From: CAXMST01 sp963700785
GTDB lineage: Bacteria; Actinomycetota; Thermoleophilia; Solirubrobacterales; 70-9
NCBI GenBank assembly: GCA_963700785.1
Contig: CAVOYZ010000006.1
Span: 62,001 to 126,000 of the forward strand
Length of the DNA: 64,000 nt
Direction: 5' to 3'
Part shown: in pieces, positions 53,333 through 61,312 of the stretch
Layout of the letters: each line of letters starts with the position of its first letter
Numbering within the stretch: position 1 is the stretch's first letter
Made by a program: the position numbers and the translations under genes
The notes under the pieces: generated by a model
Seen by the model: only the letters and a program-made list of their open reading frames with translations
Databases searched by the model: none
What the model was told of the DNA's origin: nothing

Positions 53333-54454
53333 CTATCGACGCGACTTGACGTAGCGGCGCGACTGCTTGCCGACGAGCTTCGTCAGGTTGCCGAGCCCGA
53401 TGTTGGCGTCCGCGAGGTGCAGGCCCCAGTCGGGCGTCGGGATCGGAGCGAGCGCCGACACCCCGGGCCGGGCCGTGACCTGAAGCACGTTGGCCTCGTC
53501 CGCGGATGAGCACTTACCCGCATAGGCTTCCCGCGACTCGTACCAGGGCGTATCGACCTCGGGGGTGGGGAATCCGACCAGACCGGTCCCCAGCCCGATC
53601 GTCGTTCCGGGCGCGAACGGCTTGCTCGGGTAGACGCTGCGCAGCTTCCCCGAGCCGCCGCCGAGAGCTGCCGGGTTCGTGCAGAGCACCTCCTCCCCGG
53701 CGTCCGCCGTGCGCCCGAAGATCGCGCCCGCCGGGACCGCCTCGTTGAAGGCGGAGAAGGCGACCACACAGCCGAGCTGTCGCGCAGAGCGGCAGGCGCG
53801 GACCCGCTCGAAGCTGCCGCCGCGGTCGCGCCCCTGCGCGACCGTGATCCCGCCGCCGAGCAGGAGCGCGCTGACCAGCCGCCGTCGGGCCGAGCGCTTC
53901 GGGTCGATCTCCTCGGCGACCAGCCGCCCGAGCATGAAGGTCCCCTGGGAGTGGCCGATCAGGATCGTGCCGCGGCCCGGCGCGCGCTTGCGCAGGTAGG
54001 CGCGCCAGGCGCGACGGACGTCGCCGTAGGCGAGGTTGAAGGCCTGCTCGTTGGCGAAGCCGCCGGCAGCCAGTCCCGCCAGCGTCACCTGCCGGTAGAC
54101 CGGGGCGTAGACCCGGCAGTGCTGGGAGTAGCGCGCCGCCTGGTAGAGCGCGATCGAGCGCAGCTCAGGATCGACGTCGCGGTTCGCGTTCACGGTCGGC
54201 TGGTCACTGACCGTCGGATAGACGTAGAAGCAATCGGTCCCGCGGACCCGCGAGCGCTTCGGCTTCGACTCCCCCGCCGGCTCCCCTGCCGACGAGAGCA
54301 GCGTCGTCCTCAGCCCGGTCCGACATGGATTGTCTTCGAGACCGGGCTTGCAGAGCCACTTGGTACCTGGCTTGCCGGCCGCCGCGGTCGCCGGGAGCAG
54401 CGCCATCACCAGCAGTGCGGTGGCCGCGATCGGCAGGAGTCGGCGGACGGGCAT
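53333..54454 (-). CDS. Secreted DUF3089-family alpha/beta hydrolase (lipase-like)
   Basis: 373 residues: signal peptide (about 4-26), CLKPG-like start WLCKPGLEDNPC, DCFYVYPTVSDQP, VYAPVYRQVTL, YGDVRRAWRAYL, then ILIGHSQGTFML with the nucleophile Ser, and HLADANIGLGNL near the end. DUF3089 proteins are predicted secreted lipases or esterases of actinobacteria. Cys pairs suggest disulfides. ATG 54454 follows TAGCCT and eight bases. The substrate is unknown. Confidence 0.82.
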   Translation of the reverse strand: MPVRRLLPIAATALLVMALLPATAAAGKPGTKWLCKPGLEDNPCRTGLRTTLLSSAGEPAGESKPKRSRVRGTDCFYVYPTVSDQPTVNANRDVDPELRSIALYQAARYSQHCRVYAPVYRQVTLAGLAAGGFANEQAFNLAYGDVRRAWRAYLRKRAPGRGTILIGHSQGTFMLGRLVAEEIDPKRSARRRLVSALLLGGGITVAQGRDRGGSFERVRACRSARQLGCVVAFSAFNEAVPAGAIFGRTADAGEEVLCTNPAALGGGSGKLRSVYPSKPFAPGTTIGLGTGLVGFPTPEVDTPWYESREAYAGKCSSADEANVLQVTARPGVSALAPIPTPDWGLHLADANIGLGNLTKLVGKQSRRYVKSRR

Positions 54455-54485
54455 CGGCGGCCAGGCTAGCAACGGCCCGGCAACG

Positions 54486-55697
54486 CTAGCGGCCGGCGAA
54501 GAACTTGCGGATCGCCCCGTGGGTCGCCTCCGAAGCCTCCAACTGAGGTACGTGGCCGCAATCGAGCTCGAGCTGGCGTGCGGCCGGGAGGGCTCTCTCG
54601 ACGTGCTTGCGAAAGCCGATCGGAACCAGTTGATCTCGGCGACCCCAGACGAACAGCGCCTCCGGCTCGAGCGCCGCCAGCCGCGTCCACAGTCCCTCCT
54701 GCCCGTGCGGCTCGTCGAGATAGATGTTCCGTGCCGACTCATAGAACGCCACCCTGCCCCGCGGCGTCAGATACGAACGCAGGAACTCGTCGACCCCGGC
54801 GGCCGACCAGCCGTCGCGGCCACCGGGTACGAGGCTGCGGATGATCGGCTCGGTGATCACGCGCGGGGCGGGCTGGATCAGGCCCAGCTTCGGCAGCGGG
54901 CCTCGCAGAAGCCAGCGCCAGCGACGGTCGCGGAGCCAGGCGAGCGCCGGCGCGAGCAGGGCCATCCGGCTGACCCGCTCCGGATAGAGCAGGCCGACCT
55001 CGAGCGCCACCCGACCGCCCATGCTGTTGCCGATCAGTTCCGCGGATTCGATCTCGAGGCTGTCGAGCAGCGCGGTGACGGCGCCGGCGAAGTAGGGGGC
55101 ATCGTAGGCCGCGTTGAGCGGCTTTTCGGACTCGCCGAAACCCGGCAGGTCGAGCGCGATCACCCGCCGCTCGTCGGCAAGCGCGCCGACGGTCGGCAGG
55201 AAGGAGGCCTTGGTCGCGCCGAGGCCGTGGACGCAGACCACCGGCTCCCCCACCCCCGCCGAGAGGATCGAAAGCGTCCCCGCAGCCGTCTCGACCGAGG
55301 CGAAGCGAAGCCGACCAGGCTCGACGACCCCGCTGGTCGCCGCCAGGAAGCCGACCCCGAGGTGCAGGCTGCGGCGGACCCGCAGCCTGCCCGCCCGAAA
55401 AGCCGCCATGCCACCGCGCAGGTCGTCGGCGATGCTCTGCCAGGTGGCGGCGTCGGCGCTCAGCTCCGCGTCGGCCGATGAGTCCCCGGCGGGACGGAGA
55501 TCGACCCCTCCCGGGGAGACGAGGGCATCCCAGTCGCGCTGATCCCGAACCACGAGGCGAACCCGGGCGGCGGCGCCGGGGACGTCGATCGCGTCGGGGT
55601 CGAAACGCCCGATCAGGGTGACGAGAGCCGCCGGGGGGGTGCCGTGTACGCGACGGTGCACCCGCCGCTCGACGATCTCTGGCTGCGCCCCGGCCAT
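54486..55697 (-). CDS. Fusion of SCP2-like sterol-carrier domain and alpha/beta hydrolase
   Basis: 403 residues. Residues about 20-120 look like an SCP2/sterol-transfer domain (VRLVVRDQRDWDALVSPGGVDLRPAG, SADAATWQSIADDLRGGMAAFRAGRLRV), a lipid-binding pocket. Residues about 130-403 are an alpha/beta hydrolase: VCVHGLGATKASF, LIGNSMGGRVA (nucleophile Ser), FVWGRRDQLVP and LDCGHVPQLE (base His). A lipid-binding domain joined to an esterase suggests hydrolysis of a sterol-like or fatty ester. TAGGCT lies six bases before ATG 55697. It is divergent from DegV, whose family binds fatty acids. Confidence 0.8.
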   Translation of the reverse strand: MAGAQPEIVERRVHRRVHGTPPAALVTLIGRFDPDAIDVPGAAARVRLVVRDQRDWDALVSPGGVDLRPAGDSSADAELSADAATWQSIADDLRGGMAAFRAGRLRVRRSLHLGVGFLAATSGVVEPGRLRFASVETAAGTLSILSAGVGEPVVCVHGLGATKASFLPTVGALADERRVIALDLPGFGESEKPLNAAYDAPYFAGAVTALLDSLEIESAELIGNSMGGRVALEVGLLYPERVSRMALLAPALAWLRDRRWRWLLRGPLPKLGLIQPAPRVITEPIIRSLVPGGRDGWSAAGVDEFLRSYLTPRGRVAFYESARNIYLDEPHGQEGLWTRLAALEPEALFVWGRRDQLVPIGFRKHVERALPAARQLELDCGHVPQLEASEATHGAIRKFFAGR

Positions 55698-55752
55698 CGC
55701 GAGAGCCTACCCGCGCGCCGAGCGAGATTCGCGTTCGGCATAGTTCGGGACC

Positions 55753-56637
55753 GTGAGCCCGGAACCCGTCTCCCCCTCGAAGCCGGTCGCCGTCGTCACC
55801 GACAGCACCACCTACGTCCCTCGGGAGATGCTCGAGCGGTTGGGCGTGCACGAGGTCAGTCTCTATGTCGGCTGGGAGGACGAGATGAGGCGCGAGGACG
55901 AGTACACGGACCTCGACGCTTTCTACGCGCGACTGCGGGACTCGGAGCGACTGCCGACAACCTCCCAACCCTCGGTCGGCGACTTCGTCGCCTGCTTCGA
56001 ACCGCTGCTCAGCGCCGGGCACGACATCGTCTCGATCCATATCGCCGGCGGCATCTCAGGCACCTGCGACAGCGCTCGGGAGGCGGCCCGCTCGCTGGCC
56101 GACCGTCCCGACTCGGGGCGGATCGAGGTGGTCGACGCTCAGACGGGGGCCGGGGGACTCGGATGCGTGGTGATCGCAGCCGCGACCGCAGCCCAGCAGG
56201 GGGCGACGGTCGACGAGGTCGCCGAGGAGGCTGGGCGGGCCCGCGAGACGCTCGACATCTGGTTCTGTCTCGACACGCTCGAGTACCTTCGTCGCGGCGG
56301 CCGGATCGGCGGGGCCCAGGCGCTGCTCGGCTCGGCGCTGAAGATCAAGCCGATCCTCACCTTCGGAACCGAGATAAGCCCGGTCGGCCGGGTCCGCACG
56401 CACTCCAAGGCGCTGGAGCGGATGGAGTCCTACCTCGTCGAGCTGCACGAGCGGGGCTCGACCGACTGGATCGTCCAGCACGCTCAGTCGCCGGAGGACG
56501 CCGAGTGGCTGGTCGAGCGCGGGGCCGGGATCTTCGGGACCGAGCCACTGTTCTGCACCCAGGTCGGCCCGGTGCTCGGCGCCCACCTCGGCTCCGGGAT
56601 GCTGGTCGGCGGCATGACCCGCGGCCAGGGCGCCTAG
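55753..56637 (+). CDS. DegV family fatty-acid-binding protein
   Basis: 294 residues: VAVVTDSTTYVPREML, LPTTSQPSVGDFVACFEPLL (SxPS fatty-acid head-group site), IHIAGGISGTCDSAREAA, VVDAQTGAGGLG, CLDTLEYLRRGGRIGGAQALLGSALKIKPIL and a normal C-terminus. DegV/FakB proteins present fatty acids to the kinase FakA in the bacterial phospholipid pathway; single DegV members also exist without it. GTG 55753 is preceded by TAGTTC six bases upstream. No kinase gene is adjacent. Confidence 0.88.
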   Translation: MSPEPVSPSKPVAVVTDSTTYVPREMLERLGVHEVSLYVGWEDEMRREDEYTDLDAFYARLRDSERLPTTSQPSVGDFVACFEPLLSAGHDIVSIHIAGGISGTCDSAREAARSLADRPDSGRIEVVDAQTGAGGLGCVVIAAATAAQQGATVDEVAEEAGRARETLDIWFCLDTLEYLRRGGRIGGAQALLGSALKIKPILTFGTEISPVGRVRTHSKALERMESYLVELHERGSTDWIVQHAQSPEDAEWLVERGAGIFGTEPLFCTQVGPVLGAHLGSGMLVGGMTRGQGA

Positions 56638-56810
56638 GCCGCGCCGGAGCGCCAGCCGGGCTACCCGTTCCAGGCGCCGATCAAGCTCTTCGGTCCAGAC
56701 CAGCGCGGTGCCTTCGAGCACGATCGTGCCCCCTTGGTTGGTGATCTCGTCGCCGTCTGCCCAACCTGTGGGGAAGCCATGACGACAGCCTAGACGCGTA
56801 CGGTGCGGCC
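56638..56810 (-). other. Short region with coding-like signal on both strands, not resolved
   Basis: On the minus strand, TAGGCT (56792-56787) and six bases precede ATG 56780, the leaderless pattern. The ATG frame gives only 39 residues, but an adjacent frame reads DEITNQGGTIVLEGTALV and WTEELDRRLERVARLALRRG, which looks like real protein; a one-base indel would join them. On the plus strand, in frame with DegV after its stop, GDLVAVCPTCGEAMTTA has a CxxCG zinc-ribbon look but no start codon. At most one is real; the minus reading is preferred. Confidence 0.3.
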
Positions 56811-56909
56811 ATCAACTCGAGGGCCAAGCCGAACCAGCCGACCGACCGGGAGCCCGGCGCGGGCGAGGCCGACGAGCGAACGACCCGAACGGCCGGTGGC
56901 ACACCCCGC

Positions 56910-58112
56910 GTGCCGGCGCTCGACGGGTTCCGGGCCTACGCGCTGCTCGCGATCGTGCTGATGCACCTGATCGGCGCCTCCGGCATCCTCTCCGAGATCT
57001 CCGGCACCACCCAGGGGGTGGTGCTGTGGAGCGTCTTCGGCGGCAGCATCGATGCCTTCTTCATCATCAGCGGCTTCGTCCTCTTCCTGCCGACGATTGT
57101 CCGACGCGGCGAGTTCGGAACGGCGGCGACGTTTTGGATTTCCCGCGGCGCACGGCTTCTGCCCGCCTACTGGCTGGTGATGGCAATGGCGTTGCTGGCC
57201 CTCGTGCTGTTCCCGCCCGAGTCGGTGTACCCGGTTCCGCCACTCGAGAGCGTCCTGGCCCACTTGACGGTGATGCAGACGCCGCTCCGACTGTTCGACC
57301 CCGGGGTGTCGCCCGGCTTCGGGCTCGTCGGGCCGGTCTGGATGGTCTCGATCGTCGTCTGCTTCTACATCCTGCTGCCGTTCGTCGCTCGCCCCTACTA
57401 CCGTCACCCACTGGTCGGGCTCGCGGTTGCCGCCGCGATCACAGCCGGTTGGAAGGGCGCGGTCAGCCGCGTTCCCCAGGCATTCGAAGCTGTCTCAGAT
57501 GGATCGATCTCGGATCTCACGGTTCGCCTGATCGCGGTCGACCAGTTCCCCGGTTGGGCCTTCTCGTTCGGGCTCGGGCTGACCGGGGCCTGGGCCTACA
57601 TCCGGCTGAGGGAGAGGTACGAGCCGCGGCAGCTATCCCGGGCTGCGCTGCGGCTGGCTCCCGTGACCCTGCTGCTCTACGCGTACGGGGCCTACCTGTA
57701 CGGGAACACGACGCTCGTCTACCCGGGACGGATCGGCCCCGCTGCCCGCAGCGAGGTGCTCGACACGATGTTCGGATCGCTGTCCAGGGCCGCCTTGATC
57801 GGCATCGTGATCCTCGGGCCGATCTGGATGCAGCGGCCCTTCGCCAACAGGATCACGAGCCGCCTGGCTGAGCTCAGCTACGGCGTCTACCTGATCCACA
57901 TCCCGCTGGCGATCTACGCGGCATCGGTGCTCGACCTGCCGCGAGACGGCTCGCTCTGGGCGCTGGCGGTCTGGATCGGCGTGATCGTCCCCCCCTCGCT
58001 GCTCTTCGCCGCCCTCTCCCGACGCTACGTCGAGCAGCCGATCCTCCGCTGGGTAAAGCAGCGGATTTCGCCTTCCCCCCTGAGCCGCAAAGCGCTAGCG
58101 TCGCCTGGATGA
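56910..58112 (+). CDS. Acyltransferase-3-family membrane protein (OafA/YrhL-like)
   Basis: 400 residues from GTG 56910, with about ten membrane helices. PALDGFRAYALLAIVLMHL (with the catalytic-region His), SGFVLFLP, FWISRGARLLPAYW and YGVYLIHIPLAIYAAS near the end are the acyltransferase_3 signatures. These enzymes add acetyl or other acyl groups to surface sugars, lipids or peptidoglycan. The frame is open upstream to ATC 56811, which lies six bases after TACGGT; a hydrophilic 33-residue extension from there is possible. Its stop overlaps the GNAT start (ATGA). Confidence 0.82.
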   Translation: MPALDGFRAYALLAIVLMHLIGASGILSEISGTTQGVVLWSVFGGSIDAFFIISGFVLFLPTIVRRGEFGTAATFWISRGARLLPAYWLVMAMALLALVLFPPESVYPVPPLESVLAHLTVMQTPLRLFDPGVSPGFGLVGPVWMVSIVVCFYILLPFVARPYYRHPLVGLAVAAAITAGWKGAVSRVPQAFEAVSDGSISDLTVRLIAVDQFPGWAFSFGLGLTGAWAYIRLRERYEPRQLSRAALRLAPVTLLLYAYGAYLYGNTTLVYPGRIGPAARSEVLDTMFGSLSRAALIGIVILGPIWMQRPFANRITSRLAELSYGVYLIHIPLAIYAASVLDLPRDGSLWALAVWIGVIVPPSLLFAALSRRYVEQPILRWVKQRISPSPLSRKALASPG

Positions 58113-58885
58113 GGGATGAGTTGCGCCGACGCGTGCTGGCGGGGCTCGAGCTCGAGCTCGAGCTGTTCGGCAGCTCCTCGGAGGCGAGCGAGGTCCTGCG
58201 GCCGCAGGGGGTTATCGCGTCGCTCTCCCCCCGTACCCCCGACCGGTCGCTGTTCAACTCGGTCCATGCCGCCGGCCCGGCGGCCCTCTCGGCGGAGATC
58301 GACTGGCTCGCCGCCGCCTACGAGCGGTCGGGAGTGAGAGCCTGGACCGTCTGGGTCCCCGACGATGACCGCGAGAGCGCCGCGCTGCTCGCCGCTCGCG
58401 GCCACGTCCTGGATGGAGCGCCGCGCTCGATGGGGCTCGAGCTTGCCGACCTGCGTCCGCCCGACCGACCCCTGCCCGCGGGGGCGGCGCTGGTCGAGGG
58501 GGATCTGCGAGAGGTGGCGCGTATCAACGACCTCGCCTACGCGATCGATGCGGAGGGCTGGGGCGCCGCGATCGAGCGAACGCCGGACCTGCCGATGCAC
58601 AGCTGCATGGCGATCATCGGCGGCGAGCCCGTCTCGTGCGCGATGATCCTCAGCGACGAGGGCGACGCCTGCGTGACCGCGGTCGCGACCCTCGCCGAGC
58701 ACCGGGGCAAGGGGCTCGCCTCGGCGATCCTGGTGCAGCTGCTCGACGACGCCCGGAGCCGCGGACTGGAGACCGGCACCCTGCAGGCGAGCAGGGCCGG
58801 CGCCCCGGTCTACGAGCGGCTCGGGTTCGCCGACGTCGGCTTCATCGAGATGTGGGAGCTGCGGGCAGCGAGCGGGCCGGGCTAG
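58109..58885 (+). CDS. GNAT-family N-acetyltransferase
   Basis: 258 residues. The acetyl-CoA-binding stretch VTAVATLAEHRGKGLASAILVQLLDDAR (motif A, with the R/Q-x-x-G-x-G/A turn as HRGKGLA) and VYERLGFADVGFIEMW (motif B) are clear in the C-terminal half; the first 110 residues are a degenerate GNAT-like domain. ATG 58109 overlaps the acyltransferase stop and also follows TAGCGT by seven bases, so it may have its own promoter as well. Acceptor unknown. Confidence 0.8.
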   Translation: MRDELRRRVLAGLELELELFGSSSEASEVLRPQGVIASLSPRTPDRSLFNSVHAAGPAALSAEIDWLAAAYERSGVRAWTVWVPDDDRESAALLAARGHVLDGAPRSMGLELADLRPPDRPLPAGAALVEGDLREVARINDLAYAIDAEGWGAAIERTPDLPMHSCMAIIGGEPVSCAMILSDEGDACVTAVATLAEHRGKGLASAILVQLLDDARSRGLETGTLQASRAGAPVYERLGFADVGFIEMWELRAASGPG

Positions 58886-59324
58886 GGCCGGCTGCGCCGT
58901 CGCTCGCGACCGGCCGCCTCTGGGCCTCTGTGGCCGTCGGCTCGCGCTCGGCCACCTCGAGCCGCCCGACCCGAAGGCGGCCGACCTCGAGGTCCTCGAT
59001 CCGCAGGCGCCTGACGGCGCCGTGCCCAACCGCAAGCCTGCCGACCGCGAGCTTGCCGATCGCGAGCGCCCCGACGGCCCCGGCGCCGGCCGCAAGCGCC
59101 CCGATCGCCGCTGCCCGGACGGCGAGCCCGGCGAGTGCGGTGGGCTCGGCCGTTGCTCCCTGCCGCCGGCGCCCGCAGGCCCGGCAACGACAGGCCCGAC
59201 AGCGACAGCCGCGGCCATGTCCCCGCGCTCTCGCGGCTCTGATCGCGCCCCGCCGCGACGATCCGCGCCGGCGGCAGCGCCGGCAGCCGCTTCCTGAGCT
59301 CCTTGAGTTGCGGTTCCGCGACAT
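58842..59324 (-). CDS. Small protein with alternating Ala/Gly-hydrophobic repeats, two frameshifts
   Basis: In the ATG 59324 frame the start is MSRNRN and then becomes implausibly Arg/Cys-rich. One base added near 59304 gives KELRKRLPALPPARIVAAG to GLSLPGLRAPAAG. One base removed near 59156 returns to ATAEPTALAGLAVRAAA, then a repeat of five- to six-residue units (IGKLAVGRLAVG, LEVGRLRVGRLEV) resembling right-handed beta-helix or pentapeptide-like proteins. ATG 59324 lies four bases after the 2TM gene stop with GGAG upstream, so they form an operon. The annotated end overlaps the GNAT gene by 44 bases. Function unknown. Confidence 0.55.
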   Translation of the reverse strand: MSRNRNSRSSGSGCRRCRRRGSSRRGAIRAARARGHGRGCRCRACRCRACGRRRQGATAEPTALAGLAVRAAAIGALAAGAGAVGALAIGKLAVGRLAVGHGAVRRLRIEDLEVGRLRVGRLEVAEREPTATEAQRRPVASDGAAGPSPARSLPAAPTSR

Positions 59325-59328
59325 CGCC

Positions 59329-59613
59329 TTAGCTCCGCTGCTCGTCGAGGCGTTTCATCTCTTCCTCAACCTCCCGCTCGGTGATCGGGGAGGTCCCGTA
59401 CGTGTCCCACGCATTGATCAGCACGCCCACGCCCCAGCCGCCGGTGACGAATACGGGCCACGGAAAGCCGAACCCGTCGGCGACCCCGCCGACGACCCAG
59501 ATGCCCCAGAGCAGGGCATTGACGAGCAGATACACGACCAGGTGTGAGCGGAAGTCTCGGCGCTTCTTGATCTGCTTCAGCGCGACTTCGCGAAGATCCT
59601 CGGCGGCCTCCAT
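59329..59613 (-). CDS. 2TM domain-containing small membrane protein
   Basis: 94 residues: an N-terminal amphipathic helix (EAAEDLREVALKQIKKRRDFRSHL), two membrane helices (LVVYLLVNALLWGIWVVGG and FPWPVFVTGGWGVGVLI), then a charged tail (TEREVEEEMKRLDEQRS). This is the 2TM domain, found alone or fused to histidine kinases in other phyla. ATG 59613 has AAGGGAG just upstream, which decides the start over a longer frame from 59670. Function unknown; the repeat protein follows four bases later. Confidence 0.82.
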   Translation of the reverse strand: MEAAEDLREVALKQIKKRRDFRSHLVVYLLVNALLWGIWVVGGVADGFGFPWPVFVTGGWGVGVLINAWDTYGTSPITEREVEEEMKRLDEQRS

Positions 59614-59741
59614 CAAGCTCCCTTCTGAGCGTCGGACGGCCAGCATCGCGGGCCGGGGCTCCGGCTTCATCCGGCCGATCTACGGCCGCGACTCCGCATA
59701 ACCCCGCAGCCGGCCCGCACTCGCGTCGGCCGGGCGTGCGC

Positions 59742-60791
59742 TCAGCCCGCGCACTCCCAGGCGCCGGCTCCCGAGTCGGCCCAGATCAGGGCCGCGATCC
59801 TCGTCTGCTCCTCCGGCGAGGCCTCGTGGGGAAGGCCCTTGCCGCCGTACAGCTTCCAGGTCGATGGGAGGATCTGGTAGGCGCCCCCGGCGCCGGAGCT
59901 CGGGTTCAGCGCATCGAAGTTGCCGCCGGACTCGCAGAGCACGATCTCCTCGGGGATCGCCCACCCCTCGACCCAGTCGGCGACCTGCTGCTGGGCCTCG
60001 GTGGCGGAGACCCGCTGGGCCTCCTGTACCTGGCGCTCCCAGCGCCCGATCTGGGCCCGCAGCTCAGCGAGCGCGTCCTCGCGGGTGCGGCTGGCGCTTG
60101 CGAGCGCCGCCACCCGGGACTCGGCCTGGGCCCGGACCGCGGCGATCTGGTCTCGCGCCGCGCTCACCTGGGCGTTGTAGGTCTCCTGCTCCTCGCGGGC
60201 AGTGGCGACGGCGTCGAGCTGCCGATTCACCTCGGCCCGCAGGTCGCGCGCGCGCTCGATCAGGGCCGCGTCCGCGGCCCTGATCCGCTCGAAATACTCG
60301 GTCCGCGTGACGAGGTCGTCGTAGCCGTCGGAGCTGAGCAGCAACTCGATCGCATCCGCGCCCCCGGCTTTGTAGATCGCGACCATGCGGTCGGCCAGCA
60401 CTGCGACCGAGCGCCGCAGATCGGCGCGCGTCTCTCGCAGCCGCCGGCGGGATTCGCCAAACGCTGCCGTGAGCTCCGCGGCCCGCTCCCGCCCGACCTC
60501 GAGCGTCGACGAGAGCTGCGCCTCGCGCGCCGCCGCGGCACCCGCCTGCTCCTGCTTGGCGGCGAGCGCGCCGCTCTGCGCTTGGATCTCGCCCGCGAGG
60601 ATCTCGGCCTGGTGGCGGGCGTCGTCGGTCTTCGAGGTCAGCTCCGTGAGGCTCTGCGCGGCGACAGGCTGCGGCAGGGCGAGCGTCGGCAGGGCGCAGG
60701 CTGCGCCAATCAGCGCTGTGCACGCCACGATCCGCCGGCGCCGCGGCCCGTCCGAGCGCGACAGCGGCCGCTTGTCGGCCGGGATACCCAT
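59742..60791 (-). CDS. Secreted coiled-coil protein with C-terminal Rpf/transglycosylase-like domain
   Basis: 349 residues. A signal peptide (about 20-45) is followed by a long coiled coil (about 50-265; heptads rich in Ala, Glu and Arg) like that of PcsB/CwlO-type cell-wall hydrolases. A transglycosylase-like domain closes it: AIPEEIVLCESGGNFDALNP, GAGGAYQILPSTWKLYGG, with Glu287 as the expected catalytic acid. PcsB-type coiled coils are activated by FtsEX in other bacteria, so a division-linked wall hydrolase is plausible (inference). Three phased GCTAAC-type sites lie directly upstream, unlike any other gene here. Confidence 0.82.
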   Translation of the reverse strand: MGIPADKRPLSRSDGPRRRRIVACTALIGAACALPTLALPQPVAAQSLTELTSKTDDARHQAEILAGEIQAQSGALAAKQEQAGAAAAREAQLSSTLEVGRERAAELTAAFGESRRRLRETRADLRRSVAVLADRMVAIYKAGGADAIELLLSSDGYDDLVTRTEYFERIRAADAALIERARDLRAEVNRQLDAVATAREEQETYNAQVSAARDQIAAVRAQAESRVAALASASRTREDALAELRAQIGRWERQVQEAQRVSATEAQQQVADWVEGWAIPEEIVLCESGGNFDALNPSSGAGGAYQILPSTWKLYGGKGLPHEASPEEQTRIAALIWADSGAGAWECAG

Positions 60792-60806
60792 CCTTAGGTG
60801 TCCATA

Positions 60807-60836
60807 CGCTAACGAACCGTTAGCGTTCAGTTAGCG
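60807..60836. promoter_or_regulatory. Three CGCTAAC sites in 11-bp register upstream of the transglycosylase gene
   Basis: CGCTAACG (60807-60814) and CGTTAGCG (60818-60825) form a perfect 8-bp inverted repeat with a 3-base centre. A third half-site, GTTAGCG (60830-60836), repeats in the same direction as the second. Starts are about 11 bases apart, so all lie on one helix face. The first site overlaps TAGCGT/TATGGA, possible -10 sequences of the minus-strand gene, and suits a repressor or activator operator. Confidence 0.55.
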
Positions 60837-60904
60837 AATCGTCGGCACAATCCTCGTTTGCAACAACGCTTGCACGGCGACCGGGCACCCGGCCGCAGCG
60901 GCGC

Positions 60905-61312
60905 TCAGCCCGCCGATTTGGCCTCGCTGATCTCCATCAGGTGCCCATCGGGGTCGCGGAAGAAGCAGCGCACCTCCGACTCGCTCTCGACCGGCGGCGT
61001 CAGGAACTCGGCCCCCCGCGAGCGCAGTGTCTCGTGGGCGGCGCGGCAGTCGGGGACTCGGATCGTGATCTCGTGGCTGACGGCGTCGGGGTCGGCCGGC
61101 GGTGCGAATCCCACCCCCGGCTTGTCGGGCGTCGGCTCCCCCGCGGTGACCAGCAGCAGCCAGGTTCCGAGGAACCGCAGCACCAGCGACGTGCCGTACT
61201 CACGGAAGACCTCGGCGCCGAGCACGTCCTCATAGAAGCTCCGGGAGGCGCTCGGATCAGCGACGACCAGAACGTGCGTCGCCTCCATCCCCTCGGTCGG
61301 GAACTCGCTCAT
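60905..61312 (-). CDS. VOC-family (glyoxalase/bleomycin-resistance-like) protein
   Basis: 135 residues, one VOC module pair: ATHVLVVADPSASRSFYEDVLGAEVFRE at the start and VRCFFRDPDGHLMEISEAK at the end, with the DPDGHxxE metal-ligand Glu. Such proteins are metal-dependent enzymes or drug-binding proteins. ATG 61312 overlaps the stop of the GTPase gene by four bases, so it is the second gene of that operon. Substrate unknown. Confidence 0.82.
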   Translation of the reverse strand: MSEFPTEGMEATHVLVVADPSASRSFYEDVLGAEVFREYGTSLVLRFLGTWLLLVTAGEPTPDKPGVGFAPPADPDAVSHEITIRVPDCRAAHETLRSRGAEFLTPPVESESEVRCFFRDPDGHLMEISEAKSAG

